64,000 nt of DNA from Ovis canadensis (lineage: Eukaryota; Chordata; Mammalia; Artiodactyla; Bovidae), in NCBI RefSeq assembly GCF_042477335.2, contig NC_091245.1, forward strand, positions 226,237,501-226,301,500, given 5' to 3'. Shown here piece by piece: positions 1 through 11,232 of this stretch. The position numbers were made by a program, and so were the translations under genes. Each line of letters opens with the position of its first letter. Position 1 is the stretch's first letter. The notes beneath the pieces are model-generated. The model made no database searches and was not told the DNA's origin. It saw only the letters and a list, made by a program, of their open reading frames with translations.

Positions 1-1824
1 ATTTTGTCAATGGCTTTCTCTGCATCTATTGAGATAATCATATGGGTTTTATCCTTCAATTTGTTAATGCAGTGTATCACATTGATTGATTTGTGAATAC
101 TGAGGAATTCTTGCATCCCTGGGATAAAGCCCACTTGGTCAAGATATATGATCTTTTTAGTATGTTGCTGTATTGCGTTTTCCAGTATTTTGTTGAGGAT
201 TTTTACATCTATATTCATCAATAATTTTGACCTGCAGTTTTCATTTTCCAGGCATCTTTATCAGGTTTTGGTATTAGGGTAATGGTGGCCTCATAGAATG
301 ATTTTGGGAGTTTACCTTCCTCTGCAATTTTCTAGAAGAGTTTGAGTAGGATAGGTGTTAGCTCTTCTCTAAATTTTTGGTAGACTTCACCTGTGAAGCC
401 ATCTGGTCCTAGGTTTCTTTATTGTTGGAAGATTTTTGATTACAGTTTCTATTTCCATGCTTGTGATGGGTCTGTTAAGATTTTCTATTTTTTCCAGGGT
501 TAGTTTTAGAAGGTTATACTTTTCTAAGTACTCATTAATTTCTTCTGAATTGTACATCTTATTGGCATATAGTTGCTGATAGTGATTTCTTATGATCTTT
601 TGTGTTTCTGGGTTGTCTGTTGTGATTTCTCCATTTTCATTCTAATTTTGTTAATTTGATTTTCTCCATTTTTTTTCCTTGATGAATCTGATTAATGGTT
701 TGTCTATTTTATTTATCTTCTCAAAGAACCAGCTTTCAGTTTTGTTGTTTTGGTATAGTCTCCTTTGTTTCTTTTTCATTTATTTCTGCACTAATTTTTA
801 CGATTTCTTTCCTTCTACTAACCTTGGGGTTCCTCATTTCTTCTTTCTCTAGTCGCTTTAGGTGTAGAGTTAGGTTATTTATTTGATTTTTCTCTTGTTT
901 CTTGAGGTAAGTTTGTAATGCTATGAACCACCCCGTTAGCACTGTTTTTACTGAATCCCATAGGTTTTGGGTTGTTGTGTTTCCATTTTCATTCATTTTT
1001 ATGCATAGATTTACTTTTTGAGTTCTTCCATGATTTGTTGGTTATTCAGAAGAGTGTTATTTAGCCTCCGTATGTTTGTATATTTAATAGTTTTTTTTCC
1101 CCAGTAATTGACATCTAATTTTACCACATTGTGATGAGAAAAACATGCTTGAAATGATTTCTTTTTTTTTTTTTTTAATTTACTAAGGCTAGATCTATGG
1201 TCCAGGATGTGCTCTATCCTGGAGAATGTTTTGTGTGCACTTGAGAAAAAAGGTGAAATTCATTGTTTTGGGGTGAAATGTCCTATAGATATCAATTAGT
1301 TCTAACTGGTCCATTGTATCATTTAAAGTTTGTGTTTCCTTGCTAATTTTCTGTTTGGTTGATCTATCCGTAGGTGTGAGTGGGGTATTAAGGTCTCCCA
1401 CTATTATTGTGCTACTTTGATTTCCCCTTTCATACTTGTTAGCATTTGCCTTATGTATTGAGATGCTTCTATGTTGGGTGCATATATATTTATAATTGTT
1501 ATATCTTCTTTTTGGATTGATCCTTTGATCATTATGTAGTGTCCTTCTTTGTCTCGTTTCATGGTGTTTATTTTAAAGTCTATTTTATCTGATATGAGTA
1601 TCACTATTCTTGCTTTATTTTGGTCTCTGTTTGCATGAAATATCTATTTCCAGCCCTTCACTTTCATTCTGTATGTGTCCCTTAGTATGAGGTGGGTCTC
1701 TTGTAGACAGCATATATATGGGTCTTGTTTTTTTATCCATATCAGTCAGTCTTTGTCTTTTGGTTGGGGCATTCAACTCATTTATATTTAAAGTAATTAT
1801 TGATAAGTATGATCCCATTGCCAT
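1..1824 (-). pseudogene. L1 ORF2 fragment (endonuclease and start of RT), broken
   Basis: ORF2 begins at the ATG complementary to 1822-1824 with the usual MAMGSYLSIITLNIN start. The endonuclease follows through the INIYAPN motif and the GDLNTPLTP stretch, then the beginning of the RT. The frame is broken at least twice in the endonuclease (the readable pieces are 1824-1615, 1604-1404 and 1401-1195 in different frames) and again by a T tract near 1161-1176 between endonuclease and RT. The expected LQETH segment is corrupted. In a live L1 this protein nicks the target and reverse transcribes its own RNA; this copy cannot. The RT catalytic motif lies outside the window. Confidence 0.85.
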
Positions 1825-1875
1825 TTACTTTGCTGTTTTGAGTTTGATTTCATAAACTTTTTCTGTGTTTCCTGT

Positions 1876-2861
1876 CTAGAGAAGATCCTTTAGCATTTGT
1901 TGAAGAGCTGGTTTGGTGGTGCTGAATTATCTCAGCTTTTGCTTGTCTATAAAGCTTTTGATTTCTCCTTCATATTTGAATGAAATCCTTGCTGGGTACA
2001 GTAACCTGGGTTGTAAGTTTTTCTCTCTCATCACTTTAAGTATGTCCTGCATTCCCTTCTGGCCTGAAGAGTTTCTATCGAAAGATCAGCTGTTATCCGT
2101 ATGGGGATCCCCTTGTGTATTATTTATTGCTTTTCCCTCCTGCTTTGAATATTTGTTCTTTGTGTTTGATTTTGTTAATTTGATTAATATGTGTCTTGGG
2201 ATGTTTCACCTTGGGTTTATCCTGTTTGGGACTCTCTGGGTTTCTTGGACTTGGGTGGCTATTTCCTTCCTCATTTTAGGGAAGTTTTCAACTATTATCT
2301 CCTCAAGTATTTTCTCACCCCTCCTTTTTTTGGCTTCTTCTTATGGGGCTCCTATGATTTGAATGTTGAGGCATTTAACATTGTCCCAGAGGTCTCTGAG
2401 GTTGTCCTAATTTCTTTTAATTCTTTTTTTTTCCCCTTTTTCCCCTCTGCTTCATTTATTTCCACCATTCTGTCTTCTATGTCACTTACCCTATCTTCTG
2501 CCTCAGCTATTGAATTTACTAAGGCTAGATTTATGGTCCAGGATGTACTCCATTCTGGAGGATGTTCCATGTGCACTTGAGAAAAAAGGTGAAATTCACT
2601 GTTTTGGGGTGAAATGTCCTCCAAAATGCTTTTGATTTTAGTTATTGCATTATTGATTGGCTTATCTTTATTTCTTCTAGGTCCTTGTTAAACATTTCTT
2701 GCTTCTATCTCCATTTTGTTTTCAAGATTTTAGATCATCTTTACTATCATTATTCTGAATTTTTTTTCAGGTAGACTCCCTATCTCCTCCTCTTTTTTTG
2801 GTTTGTGGCATTTATCATGTTCCTTTATCTGCTGACTATTTTACTACCTTTTCCTTTTCAT
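1876..2861 (-). pseudogene. L1 ORF1 (RNA-binding protein), broken, with foreign insert
   Basis: The start is the MKRKR-type ATG complementary to 2859-2861 and the natural stop is the TAG complementary to 1876-1878. ORF1p is the trimeric RNA chaperone of L1. The coiled-coil part is recognisable by the AEDRVSDIEDRMVEIN stretch (minus strand about 2510-2450). There are early in-frame stops just after the start. Within the coiled coil, 2513-2620 is not ORF1 sequence but a copy of the endonuclease segment of ORF2 (see separate entry). Spacing to ORF2 is about 50 bases, as in the intact family. Confidence 0.8.
2513..2620 (-). repeat. 108-bp endonuclease segment duplicated into ORF1
   Basis: Positions 2513-2620 match 1177-1284 in the same element over the full 108 bases with no gaps. 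I count nine differences, all transitions. The source segment is the end of the ORF2 endonuclease; the copy sits in the ORF1 coiled coil. Short shared words (GGAGGA at one edge, CAATAG-like at the other) mark the joins. It reads through in the ORF1 frame, using a frame different from the endonuclease one. Confidence 0.85.
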
Positions 2862-3900
2862 TTTGTTTAGATTGTGGTGTTTTGGGTGCCCTTTCTGTAG
2901 GCTGGAAGTTTGTGGTTCCTCTTTATTGTGGAGCCTACTCCCTGTGGGTGAGTTTGGACTAGTGGCTTGTCAAGGTTTCCTGGTTAGGGGAGTTTGTGTC
3001 TGTGCTCTGGTAGGTGGAGCTGTATTTCTTCTCTCTGAAGTGAAATGAAGTGTCCAGTAGTGAGTTTTGGGTGTCTATGGATGTGATATGGCTTTGGGAA
3101 GCCTGTCTTTTAATGCTCAGGGCTGTGTCCCTGCCTTGCTAGAGAATTAGCATGGTATATCTTGCTCTGGAACTTGTTGGCTGTTGGGTGGAGCCTGGTT
3201 TCAGTGTAGGTATGGAAACTTTTGGATGAGTTCTTGTCTATTAATGTTCATTGGTATCAAGAGCTCTCTGATGTTCTCAAGTTTTGGACTTAAGCCTTCT
3301 GCCTCTGGGTTTGTTTTATTCTTACAGTGGCCTCAAAACTTTTCTATCCATATAGCACAGATGATAAAACATCTAGGTTAATGGTGAAACAATTCTCCAT
3401 TGCGAGGAACACCCAGCGAGGTTCACAGAGTTACATAGAGAAGAAAGAGGGAGGGGGGAAATAGAGGTAACCAGTAAGAGAAGAGGGAGAGTCAAAAGGG
3501 GAGAGACCAATCTAGCCAGTAGTCAGTTCCATAAGTGTTCTGCATAGCCTGGAACACACAGAGAGAATCACAGAGTTAAGTAGAGAAGAGGAATGGGGGA
3601 GGGAGAACATAGAGGTGATCTGGGAGAAAAAAGGAAAAGTCAAAAGGGGAGAGAGCAATCAAGCCAGTATTTATACCCCTAAGTGAAAATGGATATTGAA
3701 AATTAAATTCTTAAAGATATAAAATTGAAAATTACCAAAAAGCAAAGATTAAAAATCTCGAGTAGGGGTTAGACTCTCAAAAATACTACATTAAAAATAC
3801 AAAACAAAATCAATCGCAAAAATTATAAAAAATGTATATATATGAAACTTGCTTTAAAAATAGGGTCTTTTTTTTTTTGTAAGGTAACAGTAGGTTATAA
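2862..3900 (-). other. L1 5' UTR, proximal part
   Basis: This is the L1 leader upstream of ORF1, alignable by eye to the reverse complement of about 17880-19079 in the other L1. It contains no coding sequence. A purine-rich segment at 3400-3660 (GGAGAGAGC-like repeats) mirrors the pyrimidine-rich stretch at 18120-18500 of the plus copy. It ends at the BovB insertion. Confidence 0.8.
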
Positions 3901-5205
3901 TGCTCAAACTACCACACAATTGCACTCATCACACACACTAGTAAAGTGATGTTTAAAATTCTCCAGGCCAGGTTTCAGCAATACATGAACCATGAACTTG
4001 CAGATGATGAAGCTGGCTTTAGAAAAGGCAGAGGAACCAGAGATCAAATTGCCCACATCTGCTGGACCATGGAAAAAGCAAGAGAGTTCCAGAAAAACAT
4101 CTATTTCTGCTTTATTGACTATGCCAAAGCCTTTGACTGTGTGGATCACAATAAACTGTGGAAAATTCTTAAAGAGATGGGAATACCAGACCATCTGACC
4201 TGCTTCTTGAGAAACCTATATGCAGGTCAGGAAGCAACAGTTAGAACTGGACATGGAACAACAGACTGGTTCCAAATAGGAAAAGGAGTACGTCAAGGCT
4301 GTATATTGTCACCCTGCTTATTTAACTTATATGCAGAGTAGATCATGAGAAACGCTGGGCTGGAAGAAGCACAAGCTGAATTCAAGATTGCTCGGAGAAA
4401 TATCAATACTCTCAGATATGCAGATGACACCACCCTTATGGCAGAAAGTATAGAAGAACTAAAGAGCCTCTTGATGAAAGTGAAAGAGGAGAGCGAAAAA
4501 GTTGGCTTAAAGCTCAACATTTAGAAAACTAAGATCATGGCATTCGGTCCCATCACTTCATGGGAAATAGATGAGCAAACATTTGACACAGTGGCTGACT
4601 TTATTTTACTGGGCTCCGAAATCACTGCAGATGGTGACTGCAGCCATGAAATTGAAAGACGCTTACTCCTTGGAAGGAAAATTATGACCAACCTAAACAG
4701 CATATTCAAAAGCAGAGGCATCACTTTGCCAACGAAGGTCTATCTAGTCAGGGCTATGGTTTTTCCTGTGGTCATGTATGGATGTGAGAATTGGACTGTG
4801 AAGAAAGCTGAGTGCCAAAGAATTGATAGTTTTGAACTGTGGTGTTGGAGAAGACTCTTGAGAGACCCTTGGACTGCAAGGAGATCCAACCAGTCCATCC
4901 TAAAGGAGATCAGTCCTGGCTGTTCATTGGAAGGACTAATGTTGAAGCTGAAACTCCAATACTTTGGCCACTTAATGTGAAGATCATTGGAAAAGACCCT
5001 GATGCTGGGAAAGATTGAAAGCAGAAGGAAAAGGGGATAACAGAAGATGAGTTGGTTGGATGGCATCACTGACTCAGTGGACATGGGTTTGGGTAAATTC
5101 CGGGAGTTGGTGATAGACAGGCAGGCCTGGTGTGCTGCTGTTCATGGGGTTGCAAAAAATCAGAAGTGACTGGGCGACTGAAGTGAAGTGAACTGAACTG
5201 AACTG
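3901..5205 (+). mobile_element. BovB (RTE) LINE, 5'-truncated, inserted in L1 5' UTR
   Basis: The element begins inside the RT domain (reading PKKGNAKECSNYRT-region homology) and runs to the typical 3' end GAACTGAACTGAACTGA. It codes for pieces of RT: DEAGFRKGRGTRDQI, the FIDYAKAFDCVDHNKLW block at about 4110-4160, RQGCILSPCLFNLYAE at about 4290-4340, and YADDTT at about 4418-4435. Stop codons at 4339 (after NLYAE) and 4522 break the frame. A 12-base target-site duplication with one mismatch (AGTA-G/T-GTTATAA) is at 3889-3900 and 5206-5217, and the L1 leader resumes cleanly after it. BovB moved by copy-and-paste; this copy was dead on arrival because of truncation. Confidence 0.9.
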
Positions 5206-5217
5206 AGTATGTTATAA

Positions 5218-6190
5218 AAATGAAAATTCAAGGAGTAATAAAAAACTTAAACTTTTAAAAATATTAAAAATTAATAATAATAAAAATATAGCTAGAAATT
5301 TCTCTGGGGCTCTTATGGGCACTGTGAGGTCAGTTCTGTTTCAGATTGTTCCTTGTTTCAGCTTGCACTTGTTCTCAAGGTCTATAGGCCCCTTCCCATG
5401 CTTTGTCAATGTTAATGACAGGGTTTTAATCTTTGCACCTGTTACTTTCAGAGCAGTTCCCTCTTCTTTGTTTATTTTGGCTTCTTCTGTTTGCAAGTCT
5501 TTTCGGCATCTAATTTCTGCCCTGACACAAGAGGGCAAAGATGGCCACTTATTTAGGCTGACTTGTTCAGTTGTGTTTTGGAGAGGGAGGTACATTGCAA
5601 ACAAATATCACTGGTGTGTGGGGGAAGTGCTCACAATGTATGGACCACACTAGGTTTGCCCCAGCTCAAAGCAGGATGTGGTTTCTGGGTGTATACTGCT
5701 CAGGCTCCAGGGTACTCTGCACAGCACTGTTCAAAATGGACCCTGCATTTCATGCACTTCGTAGGTCTAAGCCACTCGAGTTCAGGTTCTTGAGTACTCT
5801 GCAAGGGTACAGATTCAGTTGGGCGTGCGTTTTGTGCACTTCTGAGGTCTGAGCAGCTCAGGCAACCAGGTCCTTGGTGGATACACTGTCCCAGGTGGTC
5901 CATGCATCTTAATCACCTCCCTGGCCTAGCCTCTCAGTTTCCTGGGTGTGCCACGAGAGCACCGTCTCAGGCATGCCATGTGTCTCCTCTGGGGAGCTGA
6001 TCTCAGGTTGTGACTCTCCTGGCAGATGTCAACCATCCAGGATCCCAGGAAGATATGGTTATCAGCTAGAAGCCTGTTCATAGTTTGGTGCAGGATGCCA
6101 GTTTTTGGGGCCGAGATTGATGAATTTATGGGAGAAAAAGTGGTCTCCCCATCCTATTTCTCTGCCGTCTTGGAACCACACCTCAGAAAT
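5218..6190 (-). other. L1 5' UTR, distal part with promoter end
   Basis: Continuation of the minus-strand L1 leader. The stretch 5525-5900 matches, reversed, about 17240-17540 of the plus-strand L1. The terminal block 5930-6190 has no counterpart in that copy, which is truncated earlier. The CCAAGACGGCAGAGAAATAG motif (minus strand, 6172-6153 region) marks the likely transcription start. The open frames here (5315-5852) are not coding. Confidence 0.7.
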
Positions 6191-6967
6191 GTCATATTTT
6201 TGAAGTGAATGATGTCATTGGTAGAATCACTGAAGCAAAGACTCTCATTTTCTAAGACACAAATCAATGCTATTCAAAATTTCTTTTTTTCCAAGTTAGT
6301 CCAGTTAATGTTTTCTTCTACTTTGAAAAAAAAAATTTACACTTTTGTTCAAGGCTTTCAAGTTGGTGACAAAATCAGGATTACTTTTTAAGTTCTATCA
6401 TTTGGAAAACAAGTCAAATATTCATGATGTTCTTTTACCATTGATGCAGTTTTAATTTTGACATTAGGTGATTTTTTTTTTTTGCTGCATACAGTAGTAA
6501 GAATTTTTCCACAGAAGAATGGTTGGCTCTATGCATCTCATTAATGTCAGTGTGTAAAAAATTTGAAAGGGTAGGAACTTTATCATGTTTTCCATTTGTG
6601 ATATTTTCCTTTGTTATATCAGAACTGATAGAGAAATAGAAGATACATATAATGTCAATGAAACACCACATTTTTTAATTTTTATCAATAAGAAATTATT
6701 TGAGCATAATGTACATTATATGACATCTCAAAATAGTTTAATGTAAAATGACTTTATAACCTGACATAACATTTATATTAATGCGCAAAATTATCAAGGA
6801 AAGAGAAAAGTATTTTTGATGACTATTTCTTGGAGAAACAAAACTAATACAAATAGAAATTTCATAATTTGTACTCCAAATAAATATCAAAATAATAAGC
6901 TTGGAGGACTTGTACTTGCTTAGAGAAACTAAGACTTTGTTTAAAATAGCTAAAATATAGCAGTTGA
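6191..6967. other. Single-copy AT-rich sequence, nothing recognised
   Basis: About 780 bases of AT-rich DNA between the L1 5' end and the thymosin pseudogene. Only short chance frames are present (about 60-80 codons on either strand). I see no repeat family, exon or RNA gene. Confidence 0.5.
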
Positions 6968-6979
6968 AATAATACACAT

Positions 6980-7589
6980 CGGCACTCGGTTGTGGCCACA
7001 GTGCAGACCAGACTTTAATCGCTAGGAACTTGCTCCACACCTTCTGCAACCATGTCTGACAAACCTGATATGGCTGAGATTGAGAAGTTTGATAAATCAG
7101 ATTCAAGAAAACAGAAACGCAAAAGAAAGATTCACTGCCTTCAATAGAAACGATTGAACAGGAGAAGCAAGCAGGCGAGTTGTAATGAAGTATGCACTGC
7201 ACATTCCACAAGCATTGCCTTCTTATTTTAGTTCTTTTAGCTGTTTAATTTTGTAAGATGCAAGCAGGTTGGATCGAGTTTAAATGACTGTGCTACCCTT
7301 TTTCACATCAAACAATGGAGAATTGCTGACAAGATATGCCCATTCCTGCCTCTCCCATCTGCCTGTGTGGCTGGCAGGGAAGGAAAAGAATTTGCATGTT
7401 GGTGAAAGAGGCAGCTGGGTGGGACAACAGTGAAATCTAGAGTAAAAAGCTGGTCCTAGGTGTTCTGCGGGCTGTAAAATGCAGTTTAATCAGAGTGTTT
7501 TTTTTTGTTGCTGTTGTTGTTCAAATGATTTTAATTATTGGAATACACGTTTTTTATGCAAATAAAAAGTTTTAAAACCTGAAAAAAAA
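6980..7589 (+). pseudogene. TMSB4X: Processed pseudogene of thymosin beta-4
   Basis: An intronless cDNA copy: a 5' UTR (6980-7051), an ATG at 7052 reading MSDKPDMAEIEKFDKS exactly as thymosin beta-4, the rest of the small coding region, a 3' UTR with the conserved AATAAAAAG polyadenylation end at about 7561-7569, and an A-rich tail at 7582-7589. Thymosin beta-4 is a 44-residue actin-monomer-binding protein. Here one base is lost shortly after codon 15, so the frame hits TAG at 7145-7147 (31 codons); the ancestral stop TAA is at 7183-7185, one base out of phase. Flanking 12-base direct repeats AAT-A/C-ATACACAT at 6968-6979 and 7588-7599 show LINE-mediated insertion. The leading residues distinguish it from beta-10. 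Not functional as protein. Confidence 0.93.
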
Positions 7590-7599
7590 TCATACACAT

Positions 7600-8414
7600 A
7601 AAAATTATTTTCTTTCATCTTGATCAGTATGTAATCTTGCTATGTTTATCACTATCAGAAGTGCCAGCCATTAAAAAAAGTTAACTTTTTAGAACTTTAT
7701 TAGACCATTTTACATTTCACAGAATGACAATGATTATACAGTTTTTAAAAAGTGCTTGCATCAAATAGTCTGTTGTTGCTTTATTAGCTTTTACTCTTAC
7801 ATATGGCATTTCTTCAATTGCTAATGTACTTTTGGCAAATATGTAAAAATGATTTTCTCTAATGGTATGAGTATCGGGATTTTAATATTCCAAAATTGGT
7901 TTAAGTATTTCCTTTACAGATTATTATTGCACTTTCATCTAGAGAAAAATTTCTTCTCTAGGATTTATAAATGTAGGTTATCTTGATGTATTCTTTACAT
8001 ATTATAGGGAAAAAAGAATATAGGCAGACCAGTAATTAAATTCATTTCTTTTAGTTTTAGTTAATTTGATGAATTATTTATTTTATAAACCCATGAGAAT
8101 TTTTTTCTTCCAACTCTAGTAGTACAGTGTTAGGATCAACATATTCATAGAAGATGTATTAACTGAGCACATTTTTTAGATACTTATTTTAATTACATTT
8201 TTGTCATTTGTCATACCTGGGTTCTGAATCCTTTAGGACTGTTACATCTTCTAAAATGATAACAATTTTTCAACAACCTAATTTTCAAATTAATATAAAA
8301 GATAATATGGTATATGTTTAGGTACAAGTCATTACTGTTACTTATTCAAATTATAGTCATACCTTCATTTTATTGGTTTCTTTTTATCATGCTTTTCAGA
8401 TATTGCCTTTTTTT
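7600..8414. other. Single-copy AT-rich sequence, nothing recognised
   Basis: No coding, RNA or repeat signal that I can support. Base composition is strongly AT-rich. Confidence 0.45.
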
Positions 8415-8619
8415 TTTCTTTTTCAAATTAAAGGCTCATCACAATTCTATGTCAAGCAAATCTATAGGCATCATTTTTCCAAAAGTACTTGTTGACTTCC
8501 TGTCTATGACTCACATTGTAGTAATTTTTACAGTAGTTTAAATGCTGCATTGGCAAAAACTTGGAAATTGTTGAAGACCTAGATGATAGTTAGCATTTTT
8601 AACAATGAAGTATTTTTTA
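8415..8619 (+). mobile_element. Tigger1-like (pogo) DNA transposon remnant
   Basis: The text from CTCATCACAATTCTATGTCA through TTAGCATTTTTAACAATGAA resembles the noncoding 3' portion of mammalian Tigger1 elements as I remember it. The terminal part, including the inverted repeat, is not visible because a BovB begins at 8630. No transposase sequence is present. The family call is from memory and would need a repeat search. Confidence 0.5.
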
Positions 8620-8629
8620 ATTATAGTAT

Positions 8630-10771
8630 CTACTGACTGTGGCTCAGATCATGAACTCCTTATTACCAAATTCAGACTGAAATTGAAGAAAGTAAGGAAA
8701 ACCGCTAGACCATTCAGGTATGACCTAAATCAAATCCCTTATGATTATACAGTGGAAGTGAGAAATAGATTTCAGGGCCTAGATCTGATAGGTAGAGAGC
8801 CTGATGAACTATGGACTGAGTTTCGTGACATTGTACTTGAGACAGGGATCAAGACTATCTACATGGAAAAGAAATGCAAACAAGCAAAATGGCTGTCTGA
8901 GGAGGACTTACAAATAGCTGTGAAAGGAAGAGAGGTGAAAAGCAAAGGAGAAAAAGAAAGATATAAGCATCTGAATGAAGAGTTCCAAAGAATAGCAAGA
9001 AGAGATAAGAAAGCCTTCTTTAGCGATCAGTGCGAAAAAAATAGAGGAAAACAACAGAATGGGAAAGACTAGAGATCTCTTCAAGAAAACTAGAGATACC
9101 AAGGGAACATTTCATGCAAAGATGGGCTCGATAAAGGACAGAAATGGTCTGGGCCTAACAGAAGCAGAAGATATTAAGAAGAGGTGGCAAGAATACACAG
9201 AAGAATTGTACAAAAAAGATCTTCACAACCCAGATAATCTTGATGATGTGATCACTAATCTAGAGCCAGACATCTTGGAATGTGAAGTCAAGTGGGCCTT
9301 AGAAAGCATCACTACGAACAAAGCTAGTGGAGGTGATGGAATTCCAGTTGAGCTGTTTCAAATCCTGAAAGATGATGCTGTCAAAGTTCTGCACTCAATA
9401 TGCCAGCAAGTTTGGAAAACTCAACAGTGGCCATAGGACTGGAAAAGTTCAGTTTTCATTCCAATTCTGAAGAAAGGCAATGCCAAAGAATGCTCAAACT
9501 ACCACACAATTGCACTCATCTCACATGCTAGAAGAGTAATGCTCAAAATTCTCCAAGCCAGGCTTCAGAAGTACGTGAACCGTGAACTCCCTGATGTTCA
9601 AGCTGGTTTTAGAAAAGGCAGAGGAACCAGAGATCAAATTGCCAACATCTGCTGGACCATGGAAAAAGCAAGACAGTTCCAGAAAAACATCTATTTCTGC
9701 TTTATTGGCTATGCCAAAGCCTTTGACTGTGTGGATCACAATAAACTGGAAAATTCTGAAAGAGATGGGAATACCAGATCACCTAACCTGACTCTTGGGA
9801 AATCTATATGCAGGCCAGGAAGCAACAGTTAGAACTGGACATGGAACAACAGACTGGTTTCAAATAGGAAAAGAAGTATGTCAAGGCTGCATATTGTCAT
9901 CCTGCTTATTAACTTATATGCAGAGTATATCATGAGAAATGCTGGACTGGAAGAAACACAAGCTGGAATCAAGATTGCCGGGAGAAATATCAATACCCTC
10001 AGATATGCAGATGACACCACCCTTATGGCAGAAAGTGAAGAGGAACTAAAAAGCCTCTTGATGAAAGTGAAAGTGGAGAGTGAAAAAGTTGGCTTAAAAC
10101 TCAACATTCAGAAAACGAAGATCATAGCATCCAGTCCCATCACTTCATGGGAAATAGATGGGGAAACAGTGTCAGACTTTATTTTTGGGGGCTCCAAAAT
10201 CACCACAGAAAGTGATTGCAGCCATGAAATTAGAAGACGCTTACTCCTTGGGAAAAAAAAAAAAATTATGACCAACCTAGATAGCATAGTCAAAAGCAGA
10301 GACATTACTTTGCTGACTAAGGTCCGTCTAGTCAAGGCTATGGTTTTTCCTGTGGTCATGTATGGATGTGAGAATTGGACTATGAAGAAAGCTGAGCGCC
10401 AAAGAATTGATGCTTTTGAACTGTGGTGTTTGAGAAGACTCTTGTGAATCCCTTGGACTGCAAGCAGATCCAACCAATCCATTCTGGAGATCAACCCTGG
10501 GATTTCTTTGGAAGGAATGATGCTAAAGCTGAAACTCCAGTACTTTGGCCACCTCATGCGAATAGTTGACTCTTTGGAAAATACTCTGATGTTGGGAGAG
10601 ATTGGGGGCAGGAGGAGAAGGCGACGATACAGGGTGAGATGGCTGGATGGCATCACGAACTCGATGGACGTGAATCTGAGTGAACTCCGGGAGATGGTGA
10701 TGGATAGGGAGGCCTGGCATGCTGCAATTCATGGGGTCGCAGAGTGGGACACGACTGAGCAACTGAAGTGA
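8630..10771 (+). pseudogene. BovB ORF: endonuclease end plus reverse transcriptase, broken
   Basis: Order of recognisable parts: endonuclease DHELL; linker rich in Lys and Glu; RT with EVKWALESITTNKASGGDGIP (about 9280-9345), the SNYHTIALI block, GFRKGRGTRDQI, FIGYAKAFDCVDHN (the D-containing palm motif A, about 9700-9745), then YADDTTLMAE at about 10000-10030 (catalytic YADD intact). Breaks: a frame change near 9060, an in-frame TAG at 9434 (TGG to TAG), shifts near 9750 and 9905, an A-run at 10253-10264 and a TGA at 10445. The palm motif A has Gly in place of the usual Asp after FI. It cannot make a working protein. Confidence 0.85.
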
Positions 10772-10779
10772 ACTGAAGC
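8630..10779 (+). mobile_element. BovB (RTE) LINE, 2.15 kb, 5'-truncated
   Basis: This is the longest BovB in the window. It starts in the end of the endonuclease (CGSDHELL at about 8637-8660, the conserved catalytic DH pair) and contains the whole RT and the 3' end with the 3' UTR shared by Bov SINEs. A 10-base target-site duplication with one mismatch (ATTATAGTAT / ATTATAATAT) is at 8620-8629 and 10780-10789. Known full-length BovB is about 3.2 kb, so roughly a third is missing at the 5' end. Confidence 0.93.
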
Positions 10780-10789
10780 ATTATAATAT

Positions 10790-11135
10790 ACAGATACTAA
10801 ATTTACAATCGTCATATATTACTAGATCTTCAGTGATTTCTGATTTTGTATTATTACTGTTTGTATTTATGTATCAGTACAATATGGACTAAAAAGACTC
10901 ATTTGGCAATTGTTGGCTCCATTGAATACTGTCACCATGGAATGTAGCTACTAAAAAATCAAAATTATATTAAAAATCAATTCAGCTTTAACGCCTGATT
11001 TCCTTATCTACAGAAATTATATTTCCATTTACTTCATTCTATATTTAAAGGAATAAATATACACTAATATGCATAATTTGAACAATATCTAAGGGATATT
11101 GTAAATATATACATACACATGTATATATTAATACA
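10790..11135. other. Single-copy AT-rich sequence
   Basis: Nothing recognised apart from TA-rich runs at about 11090-11130. Confidence 0.4.
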
Positions 11136-11232
11136 GGCTTCCTGGGTGGCTCAGTGATAAAGCATCTGTCTGCAAAGCAGGTGATGTGGAGACATGGGTT
11201 TGATCCCTGGGTCAGGAAGATTCCCTGGAGAC
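11136..11232 (+). mobile_element. Bov-tA SINE, tRNA-derived head only
   Basis: CTTCCTGGGTGGCTCAGTGATAA and the later GGTTTGATCCCTGGGTC are the A and B boxes of the tRNA(Glu)-like head of Bov-tA. The BovB-derived 3' half is absent, so it is a truncated copy or a monomer. Confidence 0.75.

Larger units (their letters stand above)
1..6190 (-). mobile_element. Ruminant L1, minus strand, 5' end included, 3' end outside window
   Basis: Reading the minus strand from about 6190 to 1 gives an L1 5' UTR, ORF1, the inter-ORF spacer, the ORF2 endonuclease and the first part of the reverse transcriptase; the rest runs off the left edge. The same blocks recur in the plus-strand L1 at 16842-24644, which confirms order and identity. 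The 5' terminus (near 6164-6190) has a CAAGAYGGC-type motif followed by GGAGAAATAGGA-like sequence, as at many mammalian L1 starts, where YY1 binds. The element is interrupted at 3901-5205 by a BovB. Its 5' UTR lacks a middle block present in the other L1, so the two belong to different subfamilies. Both frames are broken, so it is not active. Confidence 0.9.

Noticed and set aside
6738-7211. 157-codon minus-strand open frame
   Set aside because: Its first part is antisense to the thymosin beta-4 retrocopy and the rest is AT-rich unique DNA. No motif.
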